Source of the DNA: Terriglobia bacterium
Lineage (GTDB): Bacteria > Acidobacteriota > Terriglobia > Acidiferrales > UBA7541
Direction: 5' to 3'
NCBI GenBank assembly: GCA_020072765.1
Contig: JAIQGD010000037.1
Coordinates: 1 to 64,000 of the forward strand
DNA length: 64,000 nt
Part shown: in pieces, positions 17,629 through 28,736 of the stretch
Position numbering within the stretch: position 1 is the first letter of the stretch
Layout: each line of letters opens with the position of its first letter
Program-made: the position numbers and the translations under genes
Notes under the pieces: model-generated
The model's database searches: none
Told to the model about the DNA's origin: nothing
Seen by the model: the letters and a program-made list of their open reading frames with translations, nothing else

Positions 17629-18849
17629 ATGGTGTACGAACGCAGCCAAGGAAAACGTATCTCCAATCCTACAGGTCGCACAAAGAGTCAGAGTGTCGCG
17701 GTAGTTGGTGGGTCGGCCGCAGGCCTGTTTGCCGCCTCCCTGCTGGCGCGGCGGGGCCGCGCCGTAAGTGTGTTCGAGCGCATTGAGACGCTGGAGCCGG
17801 AGGAGCGAACTCTCATCGTGACCCACCGCATGCGCGGCCTGCTGGGCCGGGCTGCCGAGGGCTGTATCGTCAACGAAATTCGCCGCTTCGAGCTCTTCAC
17901 CGATGGCCGCGCGGCCACCATTCCCCTGCATCACCCGGACCTGATCATCGAGCGGCGCACCCTGATCCAGGGCCTGGCCGCCGAGGCGCAGCAGGCCGGC
18001 GCCCGGATTGAGCTGGGCCGCCGGTTTCACTCGCTGCACCCGAATGGGAAGGGGCTGGTCCTCGAAGTTGAGCGATGCGCGGACGGCAGCCGGGAAGAAA
18101 TTCACGCCGATACGATCATCGGCGGAGACGGCGCCGCCAGCCGCGTGGCGCGGGCCGCCGGCTGGGCGCCTCTGGAAACAGTTCCGCTGGTCCAGGCCAT
18201 TGTGCGCCTGCCGAAGGACATGCCGCCGGACACCACGCGCGTGTGGTTCATTCCGCAGGACACGCCGTACTTTTACTGGCTCATTCCCGAATCGCCCACG
18301 CACGGCGCCCTGGGCGTGATCGGCGAGTCGGGCCCCGAGACGCGGCGCGGCTTGGAGCAGTTCCTCGAGAAGCGCGGCCTGGAGCCGCTCGAATTTCAGG
18401 GAGCGCGCATCCCTGTTTATAAGCGCTGGATCCCCGTGCGGCGGCAGCTGGGGCAAAGCTCGGTGTACCTGGTCGGCGACGCCGCCGCTCAGGTGAAGGT
18501 CTCCACCGTGGGCGGCACGGTCACCGGTTTTCGCGGCGCGCTGGGCGTTACCGAGGCCATTCTGAACGGCGGAACCAGCCGCGAGTTGCGCTCCCTGCGC
18601 CGCGAGCTGGACCTGCACCTCCTGCTGCGGCGGACGCTGCACGATTTTCAGCAGCCGGATTACAGCCGCATGGTCGATCTGCTCAACGATGCGGCCAAAG
18701 AATCGCTTGGCGAGTATTCGCGCGACGAAGCCTGGAAGATTCTATGGCGAGTCTGTCTCCGCCAGCCGCGCCTGCTCCTGCTCGGCCTGCGGGGTTTGCT
18801 GATGCGCCGCCGGTCGCTGGACGCCGGCCAGCAATCAGAGCTTTCTTAA
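17629..18849 (+). CDS. FAD-dependent oxidoreductase, geranylgeranyl-reductase/monooxygenase-like
   Basis: The product is 406 aa. The FAD ADP-binding loop VAVVGGSAAGLFAAS lies at about residues 23-37 and the second FAD motif VYLVGDAAAQVKVSTVGGT near 285, where the GD aspartate contacts the ribose. This is the p-hydroxybenzoate-hydroxylase fold, closest in feel to geranylgeranyl reductases and related lipid-modifying oxidoreductases. A hydrophobic C-terminal stretch (LLLLGLRGLLM) could associate with the membrane. Its own promoter candidate precedes it. Substrate not determinable; isoprenoid reduction is a reasonable guess. Confidence 0.75.
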   Translation: MVYERSQGKRISNPTGRTKSQSVAVVGGSAAGLFAASLLARRGRAVSVFERIETLEPEERTLIVTHRMRGLLGRAAEGCIVNEIRRFELFTDGRAATIPLHHPDLIIERRTLIQGLAAEAQQAGARIELGRRFHSLHPNGKGLVLEVERCADGSREEIHADTIIGGDGAASRVARAAGWAPLETVPLVQAIVRLPKDMPPDTTRVWFIPQDTPYFYWLIPESPTHGALGVIGESGPETRRGLEQFLEKRGLEPLEFQGARIPVYKRWIPVRRQLGQSSVYLVGDAAAQVKVSTVGGTVTGFRGALGVTEAILNGGTSRELRSLRRELDLHLLLRRTLHDFQQPDYSRMVDLLNDAAKESLGEYSRDEAWKILWRVCLRQPRLLLLGLRGLLMRRRSLDAGQQSELS

Positions 18850-18860
18850 CCGGAGTGAGC

Positions 18861-18887
18861 GCGCCGATTCCCCGGCCGGGGAGGCGC
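18861..18887 (+). other. GC-rich hairpin between reductase and gyrA
   Basis: A perfect 14-nt palindrome (TCCCCGGCCGGGGA) is extended by GCGCC/GGCGC arms. It lacks a T-run, so it is not a standard intrinsic terminator. It lies 31 nt upstream of the gyrA start and could be an operator, an mRNA structure or an attenuating hairpin. Confidence 0.4.
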
Positions 18888-18918
18888 ATCACCGATCACG
18901 AATTACCGAGGGGTTGAA

Positions 18919-21561
<2,643 letters not shown>

Positions 21562-21713
21562 CCGGAATCGCGCGGCCGTTCGCACGCCGCGCGTCTAGCC
21601 GGCTTGTCCAGCCGCGCTTATCCCCGTTGCACTCGCGGGCAGATATGGCCGATACCTGGCCGCTCGCGCCAGCTTCGCCAAAGTTGGATTTTCCCCGCTG
21701 CCCCAAGACCATT

Positions 21714-21770
21714 CTGTCATTTCGACCGGAGGGACGGCGCCTTTTGCCGTCCCGGAGCGGAGGAATCTCT
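21714..21770 (+). repeat. Intergenic REP-like hairpin element
   Basis: The segment begins CTGTCATTTCGACCGGAGGG and ends GGAGCGGAGGAATCTCT. Its core has an 8-bp perfect inverted repeat, GGGACGGC (21731-21738) and GCCGTCCC (21746-21753), around a short loop. The start and end words resemble dispersed intergenic repeats known from several phyla. It lies between gyrA and a convergent gene, where it could also stop transcripts. Only one copy is present in this window, so its repeat status is inferred. Confidence 0.45.
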
Positions 21771-21791
21771 CTTCCACTTCCTATTTCACGT

Positions 21792-22850
21792 TTAGGGATT
21801 GGCCGAATCGCGGCTGGGAACGTGCGGCGTCAGCTTGCGGATGAGAAACTCCTGCAGAAGATTGGTGGTGGCGGTGGCGCCAATCCCGATGAGCCCGCTT
21901 TCCAACGTTAATCCCGCTCCGCGATCGTTGGCCGGGTAGTAGAGATTGGAAATGCCGCCGGCGGCCAGGTTCCCGAGAATGTTCGAGTAATTCGGCTGCC
22001 AGCGTCCATTATCGCCCTTGCAGATCACTGCATTCCCGAGGGCATACAGAATCCGGGATCGCTTGCTGCCGCTTCCCTTGTAGAAATAGCGCGGATCTTG
22101 CTTCAGGACCGAGGGCAGGATGGCGCCTCCGATAAACGTGCTGGTCACCAGGTCCGCATAGGAGGCGCCGTAGCGCTTTCCGTAGCCTCGCGCGCCTTGT
22201 TCATACCCACTGAAACTGTCTTGCGCTTGCTCCATCCCGGCAATGGCCCCCGTGACTCCGAAGGTGACGGGATCCAGGGTCGTCTTCCAGGCCAATTGGA
22301 ACTTTTGCTTCGGGGTGAGAGGAACCGCATGCGGGAGGTAGCTGACATAGAAGTTGGGAACGATGCGGAGCACGCGCTGTTTCTCTTGTTCCTTAATTTG
22401 CTCTTCGGCGATTTCGGCTTGCGGGGGTGAGACGCGCATCTCGGTGACCGCGGTGGCAATCGCCAGCGTGCTCGGCGGAACCACGAAGCTCTCCCCCGGA
22501 TGCACGACGCCAACCGATGTGTAGATCGCGAAACTCGCCGACGTAATCGTGAGATGGAAGGTTCCTGGAGCGACGGCGGCGAAGGAGAATTGCCCGTCCT
22601 CGCCGGAGAGCGTCTCCTGGACGGGAGAGGAATCTTCGCGTGCCAGGCTCACCCGGGCTCCGACGACGACGGCCCCGCTCGGATCGAGCACAGTGCCGCG
22701 AATGCTTCCCGGCAATTGCGGATTGGGGAGTTGCTCGGCGGCGGATGCTCCGGCTGCCGGTGCGTCAGGCGTTTGCGCCCGCAGCGGGCCGGCAAGGGCC
22801 AGAATGGCCGCCAGCACCAGCATGCTCCTTTTGCTCTTCGTGAAGTTCAA
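21792..22850 (-). CDS. Exported protein with carboxypeptidase-regulatory-like domain
   Basis: The product is 352 aa, read from a TTG preceded by AGAAGGA; the in-frame ATG nine codons later has its purine run too close for use. A signal peptide (hydrophobic MLVLAAILALAGPLRAQ) is followed by a carboxypeptidase-regulatory-like beta-sandwich (SIRGTVLDPSGAVVVGARV, DGQFSFAAVAPGTFHLTI), the same domain that begins the Oar-type receptors in this window. The C-terminal two thirds have no motif I recognise and lack a TonB-dependent barrel length. Likely a periplasmic or outer-membrane protein of unknown role. It is convergent with gyrA and divergent from pyrE. Confidence 0.72.
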   Translation of the reverse strand: MNFTKSKRSMLVLAAILALAGPLRAQTPDAPAAGASAAEQLPNPQLPGSIRGTVLDPSGAVVVGARVSLAREDSSPVQETLSGEDGQFSFAAVAPGTFHLTITSASFAIYTSVGVVHPGESFVVPPSTLAIATAVTEMRVSPPQAEIAEEQIKEQEKQRVLRIVPNFYVSYLPHAVPLTPKQKFQLAWKTTLDPVTFGVTGAIAGMEQAQDSFSGYEQGARGYGKRYGASYADLVTSTFIGGAILPSVLKQDPRYFYKGSGSKRSRILYALGNAVICKGDNGRWQPNYSNILGNLAAGGISNLYYPANDRGAGLTLESGLIGIGATATTNLLQEFLIRKLTPHVPSRDSANP

Positions 22851-23166
22851 AGGTCCTTCTTTCTTCCAGCAAAACGCTTCCCCGCGCGTATCGGCTCAGG
22901 ATGCGATCGGTTTCAGGCCGATGGATCTCGTTCCGTCCGCGTTGCAGCGCACGCTTCGCCGGATAACCAGACATCCAGCTTACCAGTGCTCCACTTTTCC
23001 GTTTTCCGCGTTTGTCAGGCCGTGTGCTTCGAATGCAAATCTCGTGCGCCCTCTTAAACACGTCTCCGTAAGTCGGGCGGGCCGAAACCGCCGCATCACG
23101 GAGATAACGGCACGGGGTAGGAAGGGCCGGAACGAGTGTGATAGTGTTGAGAACTTGGAGGGCGGG
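22851..23166 (+). other. 316-nt divergent intergenic region
   Basis: It separates the exported protein (- strand) from pyrE (+ strand) and should hold promoters for both. I see a weak extended -10-like TGTGATAGT about 30 nt before pyrE, but no good -35. Open frames here lack ribosome-binding sites. Confidence 0.4.
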
Positions 23167-23751
23167 GTGAGTCACAGGGAACGTCTGGCGAATCTGCTGC
23201 GCAGCAAGTCACTGGTCCGCGGGGAATTCACGCTTTCCTCGGGACAGAAGAGCAACTACTACCTCGATTGCAAGCTCACCACGCTGCACCCGGAAGGCGC
23301 GTTCCTGACCGGCTATTGCGTCCTGGAATTGCTCGATGAAATGGGTGTTAAGGCGGATGCCATCGGAGGACTCAGCATGGGCGCCGATCCGCTGGTCACC
23401 GCCGCGGGAGTCGTCAGTGCCATCGAGAAGAAACCGCTGCCCGGTTTTCTGGTGCGCAAAGAGGCGAAGAAGCACGGCCGCCAGAAGCAGATCGAGGGGC
23501 TCGAAAATCCGCGCGGCAAACGCGTCGTGATCGTGGACGAGGTCTGCACCACGGGAGGCTCGACGCAGGAAGCTATCGACGCCGCCGAACGCGAAGGCGC
23601 GCAGGTCGTGGCGGTCATCAGTCTGGTGGACCGCGAAGAAGGCGGTTCGGAAAAGCTGCGCGCCAAGTATAACTATCGCTCGATCTTTACCGCTCGCGAA
23701 CTCCTGGCGGATGATGCGGGCTCCTCCGGCACCGCCCGCGCGGCCTCCTAG
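23167..23751 (+). CDS. pyrE: Orotate phosphoribosyltransferase
   Basis: The product is 194 aa. The GTG start at 23167 is preceded by GGAGGG at 4 nt; a longer open frame upstream has no initiation signal. The enzyme condenses orotate with PRPP to give OMP in pyrimidine synthesis. Signals: FTLSSGQKSNYYLDCK at the N terminus, the LVRKEAKKHG flexible loop, and the PRPP-binding motif VVIVDEVCTTGGST (about residues 119-132). Length is normal. No other pyrimidine gene is adjacent. Confidence 0.93.
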   Translation: MSHRERLANLLRSKSLVRGEFTLSSGQKSNYYLDCKLTTLHPEGAFLTGYCVLELLDEMGVKADAIGGLSMGADPLVTAAGVVSAIEKKPLPGFLVRKEAKKHGRQKQIEGLENPRGKRVVIVDEVCTTGGSTQEAIDAAEREGAQVVAVISLVDREEGGSEKLRAKYNYRSIFTARELLADDAGSSGTARAAS

Positions 23752-23804
23752 ACACCTTCTGCCCCGGCCGGGACTGCATGTGCCGCCGGTCCGGCGCCCC
23801 GGAA

Positions 23805-25166
23805 TTACGCGACGCCCGGATCAGTCTCCGGGTTTCGCGCGGCGGCTGCGTTTTGCAGGCGGCTGCGCACCATCATCACCAGCGTCGCGCACAGCGCGAT
23901 GGCGGCTCCCGCCGCGAAGATGCGCTGCAGACCCCATTGCCACGACACCATCAGGCCCCCAATGAGCGGTCCAATGATGGAGCCCACGCGGCCGACCCCC
24001 AGGGCCCACCCGGCGCCCGTGGATCGAATGGGCGTGGGATAGAAACTCGCGGCCAGCACGTTGAGGCCGGCCTGCGCGCCTTGCGAGCAAAAACCCAGCA
24101 CGAGCGTTACCGCCAGCGTGAAGCCCAGAGTCACCGGAGCGAGCGCCAGCGATCCGATGAGCAGCGTGCACCAGGCGAACTCAACGCTCAGGACCGCGCC
24201 GGCTCCCCACCGATTTATCAGGCGGCCCTCCGCAATCGATCCGGCGATGCCGCCGATGCTGAACAGGGCAATGGCCCTGACCCCGGCCGACACCGGCATG
24301 CCCGCTTGCCACAAAAGCGACGGCAGCCAGCTGACGATGAAATAGAGCATCAGGAGATTCATGAAGTAGGGAATCCACAGCAAAATCGTCCCGGCCGCGC
24401 GCCCCTCGGTAAACAGGGCCTGGACCGGCATGTGCCGCGGCTTCGACTCCGCGGCGAGCAACGGGCGGTCCGGCGCGCTGCGCCAACCGGGCGAAATCCG
24501 CTGCATGATGCGGGAGACGGCTTGCGGGTTGGAGCGGCGCACCGTGAGAAACCGCACCGACTCCGGAAGCGACCTTACCAGAATCGCTGCAAGAAGCAGC
24601 GGCAGGATGCCGCCGACGTAGAACACCGATTGCCAGCCCCACACGGGGATGACGACGGAGCTGATCAGGCTGCCCAGGAGCGCGCCCAGCGGCATGCCCA
24701 AGAAGAGCGAAGCCACCACCACTGCCAGCAACCGCCGCGGCGCATATTCCGATGCCAGCGCGACAATGTTCGGCATGGCGCCCCCGAGTCCGAGCCCGGT
24801 CAGAAAGCGGAGAAGCAGCAGATCGTGGAGAGAAGTCGTGCGCGCCGTGAGGAGGGCGAAGATGGCGAACGTCAGCGTGGCGAATATCACCGGCCATTTG
24901 CGGCCCCAGCGATCGGCCACCGGCCCCGTCGCCAGCGCCGCGATCAGATAACCGAACAATCCAGCGGCAAACACCGGCCCGAAGGCTTTTACGGGAATGC
25001 CCAGCGTCCCGGCCATGGAGGGCGCCAGAAACCCGATGCATTGCGTGTCGAATCCATCCAGCACCGCCACCACGCAGCAGAGCACGATCGCTTGGATTTG
25101 AAAACGGCCCATCGGTTGCCGGTCGATGACTTCACTGACGGTCAACAGGTTGGCGCTGGTGGCCAC
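23805..25166 (-). CDS. MFS transporter, aromatic acid:H+ symporter (AAHS)-like
   Basis: The GTG start at 25166 has AGGAG about six nt upstream, better than the longer frame to 25250. The 453-residue protein has about 12 membrane helices. The first helix contains VAVLDGFDTQCIGFLAP, the DGFD motif characteristic of AAHS carriers such as PcaK and BenK, and loop 2-3 has GPVADRWGRKWP, the MFS signature. Likely a proton-driven importer of an aromatic or other small carboxylate. No catabolic genes flank it, so the substrate is open. It converges on pyrE with a ~50-nt gap. Confidence 0.84.
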   Translation of the reverse strand: MATSANLLTVSEVIDRQPMGRFQIQAIVLCCVVAVLDGFDTQCIGFLAPSMAGTLGIPVKAFGPVFAAGLFGYLIAALATGPVADRWGRKWPVIFATLTFAIFALLTARTTSLHDLLLLRFLTGLGLGGAMPNIVALASEYAPRRLLAVVVASLFLGMPLGALLGSLISSVVIPVWGWQSVFYVGGILPLLLAAILVRSLPESVRFLTVRRSNPQAVSRIMQRISPGWRSAPDRPLLAAESKPRHMPVQALFTEGRAAGTILLWIPYFMNLLMLYFIVSWLPSLLWQAGMPVSAGVRAIALFSIGGIAGSIAEGRLINRWGAGAVLSVEFAWCTLLIGSLALAPVTLGFTLAVTLVLGFCSQGAQAGLNVLAASFYPTPIRSTGAGWALGVGRVGSIIGPLIGGLMVSWQWGLQRIFAAGAAIALCATLVMMVRSRLQNAAAARNPETDPGVA

Positions 25167-25411
25167 GTTCGCTCCTGACGGAAATGGGTCTGGACTGGCA
25201 CCGGGCATCCGGTGGCAGCCGATCATAGCCCAATAATCCTCTGGTTTCACCTTCTGGTGTTCTGGGACTTCGCCTGCGCACAGGGCTGCGAGCGCGGAGG
25301 TGACGAACTCGCCACGCCCGCGCCCGATAACAGCCGTGGGCGGCGCGACGACAGGGCTAGAATGGACTCTCCGCGCGTGCGGCGCAGTTGCACCTCTTGG
25401 GAGGGGGAATC

Positions 25412-26266
25412 ATGAAGCGTTCCGGTCATCTGCCAATGCCCAGCCTGGCGTATCAGGACCCGCTGTTCATCGAAAGTCTGCCGGCGCGGCCGCTGCGGAT
25501 CCTGGCCGAATACATTGACCCGGTCAATCGTCTGCGCCGGGCCAGCATTGGCGACACCATCGTGATGTTCGGATCGGCGCGCATTCACTCGCGCGAGGCA
25601 GCCCTGACGGATCTCCAGCAAGTGCGGGCGAAATCGCGAGGCCGGCGGACCACCGAGTGGCGAGCCAAGATCCGCGCGGCGCGCGCCGACCTGGAAATGT
25701 CGCGCTATTACGAGGACGCGCGCGAACTTTCACGGCGCATCACTTCCTGGGCCATGACCCTCGGCGCGCACCCCAAGCGCTTTGTGATCTGCTCGGGCGG
25801 CGGACCGGGAATCATGGAGGCGGCCAATCGCGGCGCCGCCGAGGCGGGCGGCCCGTCCATCGGGCTGAGCATCCAGCTTCCGCACGAGCAGAAGCCCAAT
25901 CCCTACATCACGCCGGAGCTGAATTTCTGCTTCCACTATTTCTTCATGCGCAAGCTGTGGTTCGCGCAGGTGGCCAAGGCGCTGATCGTTTTTCCCGGCG
26001 GCTTCGGCACCATGGACGAACTGTGGGAAATGCTCACGCTGATGCAGACGGGAAAACTCCCCGCGCACCACATGATTCTCATCTACGGCCGGAAATATTG
26101 GGACAAGATTCTCAACTGGCGGCACATGGTTCGCAGCGGCACCGTGAGCGAGCAGGATTACAAAATGCTGCAATTCGCCGACACGGTGGACGAGGCCTTC
26201 GTGCGCGTCCGCCAGCAAATGGAGACGCATCACCTCGCGCTCGACGCCGATTGGGACCGCCACTAG
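25412..26266 (+). CDS. LOG family protein (Rossmann fold, PGGxGTxxE motif)
   Basis: The product is 284 aa. The ATG at 25412 follows GGGAGGGGG. GGGPGIMEAANRGA and PGGFGTMDELWE are the two signatures of the LOG / former 'lysine decarboxylase' family, which in characterised members hydrolyses cytokinin-type or other nucleoside monophosphates to base and ribose-5-phosphate. This protein is longer than the minimal ~190-aa LOG core, with an N-terminal extension of about 85 residues including a basic, helical segment. No neighbouring gene clarifies the substrate. Confidence 0.82.
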   Translation: MKRSGHLPMPSLAYQDPLFIESLPARPLRILAEYIDPVNRLRRASIGDTIVMFGSARIHSREAALTDLQQVRAKSRGRRTTEWRAKIRAARADLEMSRYYEDARELSRRITSWAMTLGAHPKRFVICSGGGPGIMEAANRGAAEAGGPSIGLSIQLPHEQKPNPYITPELNFCFHYFFMRKLWFAQVAKALIVFPGGFGTMDELWEMLTLMQTGKLPAHHMILIYGRKYWDKILNWRHMVRSGTVSEQDYKMLQFADTVDEAFVRVRQQMETHHLALDADWDRH

Positions 26267-26353
26267 CGCTTTCGCGCATGGCGCAAAGCTGCGCGCGCCG
26301 GGATACACGCCCGGCGGTGAAACCGCGCGCGGGGAAATCCGGCGGCGAAGGCG

Positions 26354-26683
26354 TTAGTTGTTGGAGATTTCGACGTCCGCCGAGAAGACCGCGTTGAAGC
26401 GCCGTTGCTCGTCCTGGTCGTGCAGCAAAACGACCGGCGAAATCCGCAGAGAGCGTTTGCAGCCGCGGCAAGCGCTCATCTCTCCCTGCACGTCCTGCAC
26501 GAAGCCGTCGGTGAAGTGATACTCCGACCGCGCCCGCCGCGCGGCCTTGGCGCCCCGCGTCCCGCAATGCGGGCAGGTGTACTCGACCAGATCCTCCAGC
26601 GGATCACGGTTCAGCGCGGCCCAGCCCGTGTAACGAACTCCCACTGTCTCCGACGAAGAGCGACTCATGATGGTTAACCCCAT
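26354..26683 (-). CDS. Small zinc-ribbon-like protein
   Basis: The product is 109 aa (or 104 aa from an ATG five codons later). It has two Cys pairs, CPHC and CRGC, about 34 residues apart, which can form a zinc ribbon. The C-terminal third (LRISPVVLLHDQDEQRRFNAVF) is hydrophilic. No known family is recognised. The start has only a poor ribosome-binding site. It is divergently oriented from the TonB-like gene across an AT-rich stretch (26684-26780) that contains a small CGAAA-T-TTTCG dyad. Confidence 0.55.
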   Translation of the reverse strand: MGLTIMSRSSSETVGVRYTGWAALNRDPLEDLVEYTCPHCGTRGAKAARRARSEYHFTDGFVQDVQGEMSACRGCKRSLRISPVVLLHDQDEQRRFNAVFSADVEISNN

Positions 26684-26960
26684 TTCCGATTAAATTGGCA
26701 AATTCGAACAATTAGACGCAGGAAGCGCTATTTGTGATGCCCGAAATTTTCGAAATCTGTAACTGATTGTTATGTCGTGGGTTACGGGCCGCCGGGCCGG
26801 CCCCCTGCTGGTCCGGAAACATCCTGGCGACGGTGGTGTCTATAGCCAGCAGGGATCGCGCGAACTCCGGATGCAAGCCCGGCGCGGCCAGGCCCGCGAG
26901 AGCGGGTCCGGCCCGCACCGGCATAGTCCTGCCACCAAATTGAACGGAGGAGGTGTGTCC

Positions 26961-27689
26961 ATGAGCGATTTTGGTAGCCTGTCGCACTGCACTGTGGATG
27001 GTGATGGCGGCGCACGAGGGCGCGCGCGGCTGCGGCGCAGCCGGGCGCTGCTGGCGTCCATCGTGTTGGAGGCGGCGGCGGTGGCGGCCATGCTGGTATG
27101 GCCGCTCGTCACACCCGCCGTGCTTTCGCCGCAACTGGCGGTGACTCCCCTGCCGTCGTTTCAAGGCTTGGCCAAACCGCATGTGGCGCGCCCGGAGCCG
27201 AATCGCGATCCGGGACCGAGGCTGATCTCCGGACGTTCCTATCAGCCGCCGCGCATTCCCCAGTATGTCGACACAACGCCCGACGCCGCGCCGCCAACGA
27301 TCGGCGAGGAGCCGGGGATCTCAAATGAGAAACGCTCTCTGGGATGGGACGTGGGTGAGCGCCGCGAGAGCGTGGCGAATATCGTTCCGCCGCCGCCGAG
27401 CGTCCCGCGCAAGATCAGTAAAGGAGTGATGGACGCTTTGCTGATTCACCGCGTGCAGCCGGAATATCCGCTGGCGGCGCGGGTGATGCGTCTTTCCGGC
27501 ACCGTGAACCTGCGCGCGATCATCGGCACCGACGGCGCCGTGCGGGAACTGCAGGTTCTGAGCGGCAATGCCCTGCTGGTGAATGCGGCGCTGGCCGCCG
27601 TGCGGCAGTGGCGCTATCAGCCAACGCGCCTGAGCAGCCAGCCCGTGGAGGTGGAAACGCACATCACCGTGACGTTCGTCTTCGAATAG
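26961..27689 (+). CDS. TonB-like energy transducer
   Basis: The ATG at 26961 lies 7 nt after GGAGGAGG; the longer open frame upstream lacks such a site. The 242-residue protein has an N-terminal membrane anchor (LLASIVLEAAAVAAMLVWPLV, about residues 32-52), a proline-rich periplasmic spacer, and a C-terminal TonB domain (VQPEYPLAARVMRLSGTVNL ... VRQWRYQPTRL) that ends in a beta-strand pattern. TonB links the ExbBD proton engine to outer-membrane receptors. No exbBD is visible. It probably serves the Oar-type receptors in this region, for example that at 28737. Confidence 0.85.
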   Translation: MSDFGSLSHCTVDGDGGARGRARLRRSRALLASIVLEAAAVAAMLVWPLVTPAVLSPQLAVTPLPSFQGLAKPHVARPEPNRDPGPRLISGRSYQPPRIPQYVDTTPDAAPPTIGEEPGISNEKRSLGWDVGERRESVANIVPPPPSVPRKISKGVMDALLIHRVQPEYPLAARVMRLSGTVNLRAIIGTDGAVRELQVLSGNALLVNAALAAVRQWRYQPTRLSSQPVEVETHITVTFVFE

Positions 27690-27768
27690 TCAGCGTGTTC
27701 CGGAGCGGCTCGCCGTGCTGGCTTTGCGCCGGCACAGAGCGAGCCGCCCCAAGTGGAAGGGTGCCTGG

Positions 27769-28266
27769 CTAAAAGCGGAAGACGATTCCGGTCGACAGGC
27801 GCGCATTGTTCTGTGTGCTGCCGAAATAGTGCGTGTAGATGTAATCGCCCTGTATGACGCGCCAGTAGATTCCGGGAACGAGTCTCGCGTCGATGCCCCC
27901 GCCGATGGCGGTCGAAAACGACGTGTCAGATCCGCCGCCGACATTCACATGCGCGGCGCCAATTAGCACGTGCGCAAAGGGCGAAACGCGAGCCGGCCAG
28001 GAAACCTGCGGCCCGAACAGATAATTGTGCGTGGAGGTGCTGAAACCGCTGGGCGAGCCGTAGTGGCCGTCGAAGTCCGCAACGCCGCCCAGCCAGCTAG
28101 TCCATTTATACTGCCCGGAAAATTCCCAGCCGTTCAGATTGAACGACGGAGAATTATCGACGCGCTGATAGGAATAGCCGCCGAACATCTCCAGCTTATC
28201 CTGCGCGCGCGCAGATAGCGAAACTAACAGAAGCAATGCAGCCATGAACGGCAGTTTGCGCACCAT
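27769..28266 (-). CDS. Small outer-membrane beta-barrel protein
   Basis: The start ATG at 28266 follows AAGGAGGAGG; a 45-codon in-frame extension upstream is unlikely. The 165-residue protein has a signal peptide ending near ARAQ, then alternating hydrophobic/polar strands (MFGGYSYQRV, SPFAHVLIGAAHVNV, GIYWRVIQGDYIYTHY) and a C-terminal Phe, the outer-membrane barrel signature. It resembles small OmpA-like or porin-family 8-strand barrels. Function unknown. Confidence 0.76.
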   Translation of the reverse strand: MVRKLPFMAALLLLVSLSARAQDKLEMFGGYSYQRVDNSPSFNLNGWEFSGQYKWTSWLGGVADFDGHYGSPSGFSTSTHNYLFGPQVSWPARVSPFAHVLIGAAHVNVGGGSDTSFSTAIGGGIDARLVPGIYWRVIQGDYIYTHYFGSTQNNARLSTGIVFRF

Positions 28267-28736
28267 GAAAACCTCCTCCTTGGTTAACTGTGGATTCGTG
28301 TTGCCCGCCCGCACTGCGGGGCGGTGCAACGGATCGCTGGCGGTGCGCGATGGGCCCCGGCCGAGGCGCCCCGCACCGCTGCGAGCTGTGGGTTGAGACA
28401 AATTCGATGCCGGGCGGCGGGGTCGGGTTATCTGGCCGGAGGAATGGGAAAACCATGGAAATGGAATCCGCTGACATTATGAAGGCCGATTTGATAATGG
28501 TATTAACTGACCACAATCCTGTTTTTCGTATATTAAAAACAGTAATTATCCTACTAAACTCTGACAGCCATGTCCTATCGCAAAGTAAATAAGGCAGTTA
28601 ACTATTTCTTGCACTGGAAATAGACGTGCCTAGAAGCAGACAAGGGCGTGCGCCCGTAAGGGGGCTTATAACTGTCTGGGCGCTTGCGCCGGGACCTCGC
28701 ACGAAAACCTTATTGGCAGATGACGAGGAGGGGATG
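28267..28736 (+). other. 470-nt intergenic region, AT-rich in its middle
   Basis: It lies between divergent genes for a small barrel protein and an Oar-type receptor. Bases 28480-28620 are markedly AT-rich against the ~60% GC around them and contain a perfect 8-bp inverted repeat. No open frame with an initiation signal is present. It should carry both promoters; I do not see a clean -35/-10 pair. Confidence 0.5.
28519..28542 (+). promoter_or_regulatory. Candidate operator: 8-bp perfect inverted repeat
   Basis: CTGTTTTT and AAAAACAG are separated by 8 nt (CGTATATT), giving a 24-nt dyad. The layout is typical of a binding site for a dimeric regulator. It is about 195 nt upstream of the receptor start and about 250 nt upstream of the divergent barrel gene. 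Confidence 0.42.

Noticed and set aside
23778-25178. 466-codon + strand frame across the AAHS-like transporter gene
   Set aside because: The - strand transporter has the DGFD motif and 12 helices; the + frame is low-complexity Arg/Gln/His-rich and has no start signal.
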